Assembly (NCBI GenBank): GCA_944381505.1 | Contig: CALWLK010000004.1 | Coordinates: forward strand, 1-46,753 | Length of the DNA stretch: 46,753 nucleotides | Source: an uncultured Lachnospiraceae bacterium | GTDB lineage: Bacteria; Bacillota; Clostridia; Lachnospirales; Lachnospiraceae | Reading direction: 5' to 3' | Shown: one piece after another, positions 43,567 through 46,753 of the stretch | How the letters are laid out: every line of letters begins with the position of its first letter | Position numbering within the stretch: position 1 is the first letter of the stretch | Position numbers and translations under genes: made by a program | Notes under the pieces: generated by a model | Told to the model about the DNA's origin: nothing | Seen by the model: the letters and a program-made list of their open reading frames with translations, nothing else | Databases searched by the model: none

Positions 43567-45296
43567 TGTCCGGGAACAGACCTTTAAAGAGGCCTGACAA
43601 AAAAGAGAAGGACGACATGAAACATTCGATAAGGACAAGATTTACCTTAATATTCATAGCTATAGTCGCTTTGATACTTATGGCCATGTACGGAGTAAAC
43701 AAATATTTTCTCGAGGACTACTACATGGATAATAAGGTGGAGGTGCTGAAGGAGGCCTACATCACCATAGACAAGGTGATCCTGGGAATAGAGCGGGACG
43801 GGAAGACCCTTACAGGGGTCATAGCCGAGGAGTTTGGAAAGAACATGGAAGACTCGAAGACCGTCTCCTCCTTCAGAGAGCTGAACGACAATTCCAATAT
43901 AAACATTGTTATGATAGACCCCGAGGGAAATGAGATAATCGCTGCCAGCAGAGAGGGAGATTTCCTTATTGACAAGCTCAAGCTCTATATCATGAGCCAA
44001 AGCGGCACCAAGGAGGACAGCTTCACCTCCCCGTTTTTTTACAGGATACGAAATATATTCGACGACCGCAATCTGAATGTGGCGGGGGAGTTCACCTTCG
44101 ACTTTGATCCCTTGGAAAATGCCGAAAATATTTATCAGAATGATTTTTACAGGATACAGAGGACCTTTGACAAAAGATCCAACACGGCCTATCTGGAGAG
44201 CTGGGGCTACTTCACAGACGGTGGCACCATCTTCCTTATGTCAATGCCTGTGTCCCTCATCCATGACAGCGTGGATATAACGAATCGCTTTCTGCTTATC
44301 GTGGGTATAATAGTCATGGTTTTGGGCAGCATAATAGTCTACGTCACCACGGGAATAATCACCCGCCCCATAAACAGGTTGGCAAAGATATCCGAGAAGA
44401 TGACTGCCCTTGACTTCGATGCAAGGTACGAGGGAAAGGCCGAGGACGAGGTGGGGATACTGGGCCACAGTATGAACATTATGTCGGAGCGTCTGGAAAA
44501 GACTATTGCCGAGCTCAAGACCGCCAATAATCAGCTCATTCAGGATATAGGCGAGAAGGAAAAGATAGACAAGATGCGCAGAGATTTCATCGCAAATGTC
44601 TCCCATGAGCTGAAAACGCCCATAGCCTTGATACAGGGCTATGCCGAGGGCCTTACCGAGGGCATGGCCGAGGATCCGGAGAGTAGAGATTATTACTGCA
44701 GCGTGATCGTAGACGAGGCCGGAAAGATGAACAAGATGGTAAAGCAGCTCACCTCCCTGAATAATCTCGAATTGGGAAATGACAGGACGGAATTTGAGCG
44801 CTTTGATATAGTGGGGCTCATAAAGAGCTTTTTGGAGAGCCAAAGGCTTATAATTAAGAAGAACGAGGCGAAGGTGGAGCTGAAAGCCCCTGAGCACGCC
44901 TATGTCTGGGCCGATGAGTTTAAGATAGAGGAGGTCCTTACGAATTATTTCAACAATGCCCTGAATCACTTGGCCGGAGAAAGGGAGATAGTAATAAGCG
45001 TTTCAGAGGAGACTGCGGCGGAGACCGGAAAACGACAGGAGGAGGACATCCTCCCCGAAAAGAGGATAATAAGGGTCAGCGTGTTCAACACAGGAGAGAA
45101 TATACCTGAGGAGGACATAGAAAAGATATGGGACAAGTTTTATAAGGTTGACAAGGCCAGGACCAGAGCCTACGGCGGCAGCGGAATAGGGCTGAGCATA
45201 GTCAAAGCCATAATGGAGTCCCACAATCAGAGCTGTTCCGTGAGAAATGAAAAAAACGGCGTTGAATTTGATTTTACTCTTGACGCGGATAAATAA
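43566..45296 (+). CDS. Sensor histidine kinase
   Basis: A 576-residue membrane kinase. A first helix (about 23-42), an extracellular sensor region of about 190 residues, a second helix near 245-265, then HAMP (TRPINRLAKISEKM). The phospho-acceptor His347 lies in SHELKTP; the N box NYFNNALNH and the GGSGIGLSIVKAIM G box follow. The start at ATG 43566 overlaps the upstream stop (TGATG); an ATG at 43617 with AAGGA is an alternative. The signal is unknown. Confidence 0.94.
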   Translation: MSGNRPLKRPDKKEKDDMKHSIRTRFTLIFIAIVALILMAMYGVNKYFLEDYYMDNKVEVLKEAYITIDKVILGIERDGKTLTGVIAEEFGKNMEDSKTVSSFRELNDNSNINIVMIDPEGNEIIAASREGDFLIDKLKLYIMSQSGTKEDSFTSPFFYRIRNIFDDRNLNVAGEFTFDFDPLENAENIYQNDFYRIQRTFDKRSNTAYLESWGYFTDGGTIFLMSMPVSLIHDSVDITNRFLLIVGIIVMVLGSIIVYVTTGIITRPINRLAKISEKMTALDFDARYEGKAEDEVGILGHSMNIMSERLEKTIAELKTANNQLIQDIGEKEKIDKMRRDFIANVSHELKTPIALIQGYAEGLTEGMAEDPESRDYYCSVIVDEAGKMNKMVKQLTSLNNLELGNDRTEFERFDIVGLIKSFLESQRLIIKKNEAKVELKAPEHAYVWADEFKIEEVLTNYFNNALNHLAGEREIVISVSEETAAETGKRQEEDILPEKRIIRVSVFNTGENIPEEDIEKIWDKFYKVDKARTRAYGGSGIGLSIVKAIMESHNQSCSVRNEKNGVEFDFTLDADK

Positions 45297-45308
45297 GTAT
45301 GCTATAGT
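45280..45308 (+). promoter_or_regulatory. Promoter of tRNA-Pro
   Basis: TTGACG (45280-45285) lies in the last codons of the kinase gene; 17 bases later comes TATAGT (45303-45308) with an extended TG. The predicted start is about 24 bases before the tRNA. Confidence 0.7.
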
Positions 45309-45338
45309 ATCTATCGTTCGCAAAGGACAACATAGGAT

Positions 45339-45413
45339 CGGGGTGTGGCTCAGTTTGGCTAGAGCGTCCGGTTAGGGACCGGGAGGTCGCAAGTTCAAAT
45401 CTTGTCACTCCGA
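45339..45413 (+). tRNA. tRNA-Pro (anticodon AGG)
   Basis: The acceptor stem CGGGGTG pairs with CACTCCG and includes C1-G72, with A73, the bacterial proline identity set. The D arm GCTC/GAGC, anticodon stem TCCGG/CCGGG with loop TTAGGGA (anticodon AGG at 45374-45376, G37 after it) and T arm GCAAG/CTTGT all form. CCA is not encoded. A34 is unusual in bacterial tRNA-Pro, where GGG, TGG and CGG are the common anticodons. Confidence 0.93.
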
Positions 45414-45431
45414 CTATAGCAAAATGAAGGG

Positions 45432-45475
45432 AAAAGCCCTGAATATCGTTAAAAAGACGGTATTCAGGGCTTTTT
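45432..45475 (+). terminator. tRNA-Pro terminator
   Basis: AAAGCCCTGAATA pairs with TATTCAGGGCTTT across a loop of about 15 bases and is followed by T-rich sequence. The reverse complement also has a T-rich flank, so it may also stop integrase transcripts. The following stretch to 45548 holds nothing else recognisable. Confidence 0.85.
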
Positions 45476-45548
45476 CATGCGTTTTGTGATCTCTTTTGCG
45501 CTTCCCGATTAACATAAAATATAGTCTGAATATCATAAAATACAGTAA

Positions 45549-45572
45549 AAATTTGCCACGAAATTTGCCACG
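45549..45572 (+). repeat. Two perfect 12-base tandem repeats beside the integrase gene
   Basis: AAATTTGCCACG occurs twice in direct succession, immediately past the integrase stop and between it and the tRNA. The location suits arm-type integrase binding sites or part of the attachment region. Confidence 0.7.
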
Positions 45573-45578
45573 GAAACT

Positions 45579-46604
45579 TTAACGAAAAATATCATTCAGG
45601 TGGGAGATCGTCTTTTCAGACATCTCATTTTTGTGATCTTCCAGAGTATGCCTGTAAACCTGATTTAAAACGGCTTCTGTTTTCCATCCGCCTTCCTCCA
45701 TGATGTAGGCATTAGGGATATTCAAAGAGTGTGCCGATGATGCGTAGTAATGTCTCAGCTTGTGCAGGGTAAAGCGAGGCAGCTCAAGTTTGTCCAAGGT
45801 ACGCTTGATGTAGTCCGTTATACTTTTCGGATGTCCCTTATAAATGTAGCCCTGCTTTTTTATGGTTTCTATGATTATAGGAGGGACTTCTACGGTTCGA
45901 GTTCCTGCAGTGGATTTTGTATTATCCCTTATAACCCACTCCTTGTCCTTATTCAGGAGTTTTGTGTTGTGGATATATATTTTATTGCCTTCGATGTCGT
46001 CGAGGCTCAAAGCGCATATTTCAGAGCGTCTGAGACCACACGAAGCAAGCATGACAGCCACTTCATAACGACTGCCTTTTATATGCTCGGCGAGCCTTTT
46101 TACATCTTCATCAACAGGGATATACACTTTCTTCTTTTTGGGCTGCGGCAATGTCGTATTAAGGATGAGCCCCGGAGAGGAGTATTTCAGGACAGCGCTT
46201 ATAAAGCCATGCATATCTCGAACGGTCTTGGGATCTGTGGCGGCAGCATAATGATTTATAAGATTTTGAACGTCTTTTTGAGAGATACGCTTGACAGCTT
46301 TTCCTGCAAATTTGGGATAATATTTCTTTAGATAATTGTTTTTGCGATCATATTCCCTGACGGAAGAGGGACTGAGGACATTATCTTTATCATCAATGTA
46401 TTCTTTTGCGGCTTTAAAAAAATTAAGTCCTTTTCCGTCTTCTCCGTTGCCAAGGTTGATCTCGTTCATTATAAGCTCGGCCGCCTCAAGCTCGGTAGGC
46501 TCGTAGTTGACCGTCACTTTGTAAGATATGCCTTTATAATTCTTCCTGATGCGGTAATTGCCAGAGGGAAGTCTTTCAATATTAACGGTAAATTTTTTTG
46601 CCAT
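45579..46604 (-). CDS. Tyrosine site-specific integrase
   Basis: A 341-residue recombinase. An arm-binding-like N-terminus and a core-binding domain (about 60-155) precede the catalytic domain. Catalytic residues are Arg192 in GLRRSE, Lys230 in NTKST, His281 and Arg284 in HKLRH, Trp307 in GGW where many relatives have His, and nucleophile Tyr317 in VYRHT. It reads toward tRNA-Pro. AGGAGG lies six bases before the ATG. The associated element presumably extends past the right edge; its other genes are not visible. The tRNA is the likely integration site, by analogy. Confidence 0.93.
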   Translation of the reverse strand: MAKKFTVNIERLPSGNYRIRKNYKGISYKVTVNYEPTELEAAELIMNEINLGNGEDGKGLNFFKAAKEYIDDKDNVLSPSSVREYDRKNNYLKKYYPKFAGKAVKRISQKDVQNLINHYAAATDPKTVRDMHGFISAVLKYSSPGLILNTTLPQPKKKKVYIPVDEDVKRLAEHIKGSRYEVAVMLASCGLRRSEICALSLDDIEGNKIYIHNTKLLNKDKEWVIRDNTKSTAGTRTVEVPPIIIETIKKQGYIYKGHPKSITDYIKRTLDKLELPRFTLHKLRHYYASSAHSLNIPNAYIMEEGGWKTEAVLNQVYRHTLEDHKNEMSEKTISHLNDIFR

Positions 46605-46621
46605 AATTATCCTCCTGAGAG

Positions 46622-46669
46622 TAATAAAAACAGCCTGAAGGAGAGTACACCTGCCTCTCCTTCGGCTGT
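46622..46669 (-). terminator. Terminator immediately upstream of the integrase gene
   Basis: On the minus strand ACAGCC-GAAGGAGAG pairs with CTCTCCTTC-GGCTGT (one bulge), and TTTTTATTA follows. It ends about five bases before the integrase ribosome binding site. It either closes an upstream gene beyond the window or acts as an attenuator for the integrase. The remaining bases to 46753 hold no gene that can be supported. Confidence 0.8.
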
Positions 46670-46753
46670 GAAGGATTCATTACCGATTAAGTTTTATTGC
46701 TTCCACACCTTGTCCGCTGCAACGGATTATCGAAGATTCAAAATTTTTTCATT

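Noticed and set aside
45549-45572. CRISPR-like array
   Set aside because: Only two directly adjacent 12-base copies with no spacers and no cas genes; position next to an integrase points to recombinase binding.
45750-46331. A 193-codon forward open frame opposite the integrase
   Set aside because: It lies wholly within the integrase gene on the other strand, has no ribosome site and no recognisable domain; the integrase motifs are complete.

Overview
The window looks like chromosome of a low-to-moderate-GC Firmicute, most likely a Clostridia member of the Lachnospiraceae type. The evidence is the gene order rimP-nusA-rnpM-ylxQ-infB-rbfA-nrnA-truB/ribF-rpsO-pnp, strong GGAGG-type ribosome binding sites, a monoderm-style cell-surface locus and holin-like type I toxin. 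This assignment is inference from gene content; no database search was run. Ile ATA and Arg AGA/AGG codons are common even in highly expressed genes (rpsO, infB, nusA).

Layout. (1) 1-2920: tRNA-Asn, a GNAT acetyltransferase and ftsH. (2) 2971-26138: a large surface-polysaccharide locus. It opens with an active-looking GGDEF diguanylate cyclase and a priming phosphoglycosyl transferase. These are followed by a DivIVA-like coiled coil, a membrane-anchored SGNH hydrolase, a membrane metallophosphoesterase with a DnaA-domain-I-like N-terminus, two Wzz-like polysaccharide co-polymerases (the second with a degenerate GGDEF domain), a Wzy-like polymerase, glycosyltransferases, an acyltransferase and an acyl carrier protein. 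A reverse-strand block (tagD-like, tagF-like, wzx flippase) lies in the middle. The forward genes then resume with a GT4, a TagA/WecG-type transferase, a membrane acyltransferase, a second ACP, an AMP-forming ligase and two GT2 enzymes. (3) 26155-34135: the nusA-infB operon, with a truncated rimP and a truB-ribF gene fusion. (4) 34136-34480: a type I toxin-antitoxin locus of the holin-like toxin kind with a convergent antisense RNA. (5) 34495-45296: rpsO, pnp, an M14 carboxypeptidase, gltX, a cell-wall-binding CAP protein, a UvrD-like helicase and a two-component system. (6) 45280-46753: tRNA-Pro (anticodon AGG) followed by a tyrosine integrase reading toward it, probably one end of an integrated element that continues past the right edge.

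How the genes work together. The surface locus has a complete Wzx/Wzy-type logic: priming transferase, glycosyltransferases, flippase, polymerase and chain-length regulators. It also has teichoic-acid-like glycerol-phosphate decoration (TagD plus a TagF/TagB-like enzyme, and a TagA-family enzyme). A ligase, ACP and membrane acyltransferase form an apparent acyl-modification module. An intact GGDEF enzyme at the start and a dead GGDEF domain fused to the co-polymerase suggest control by c-di-GMP or a protein-level descendant of it.

The most unusual items are the Wzz-GGDEF fusion, the DnaA-N-like/metallophosphoesterase fusion, the toxin-antitoxin locus with complementary flanks, the truB-ribF fusion, the damaged rimP, recurrent poly-G tracts in leaders, and a tRNA-Pro with A34.
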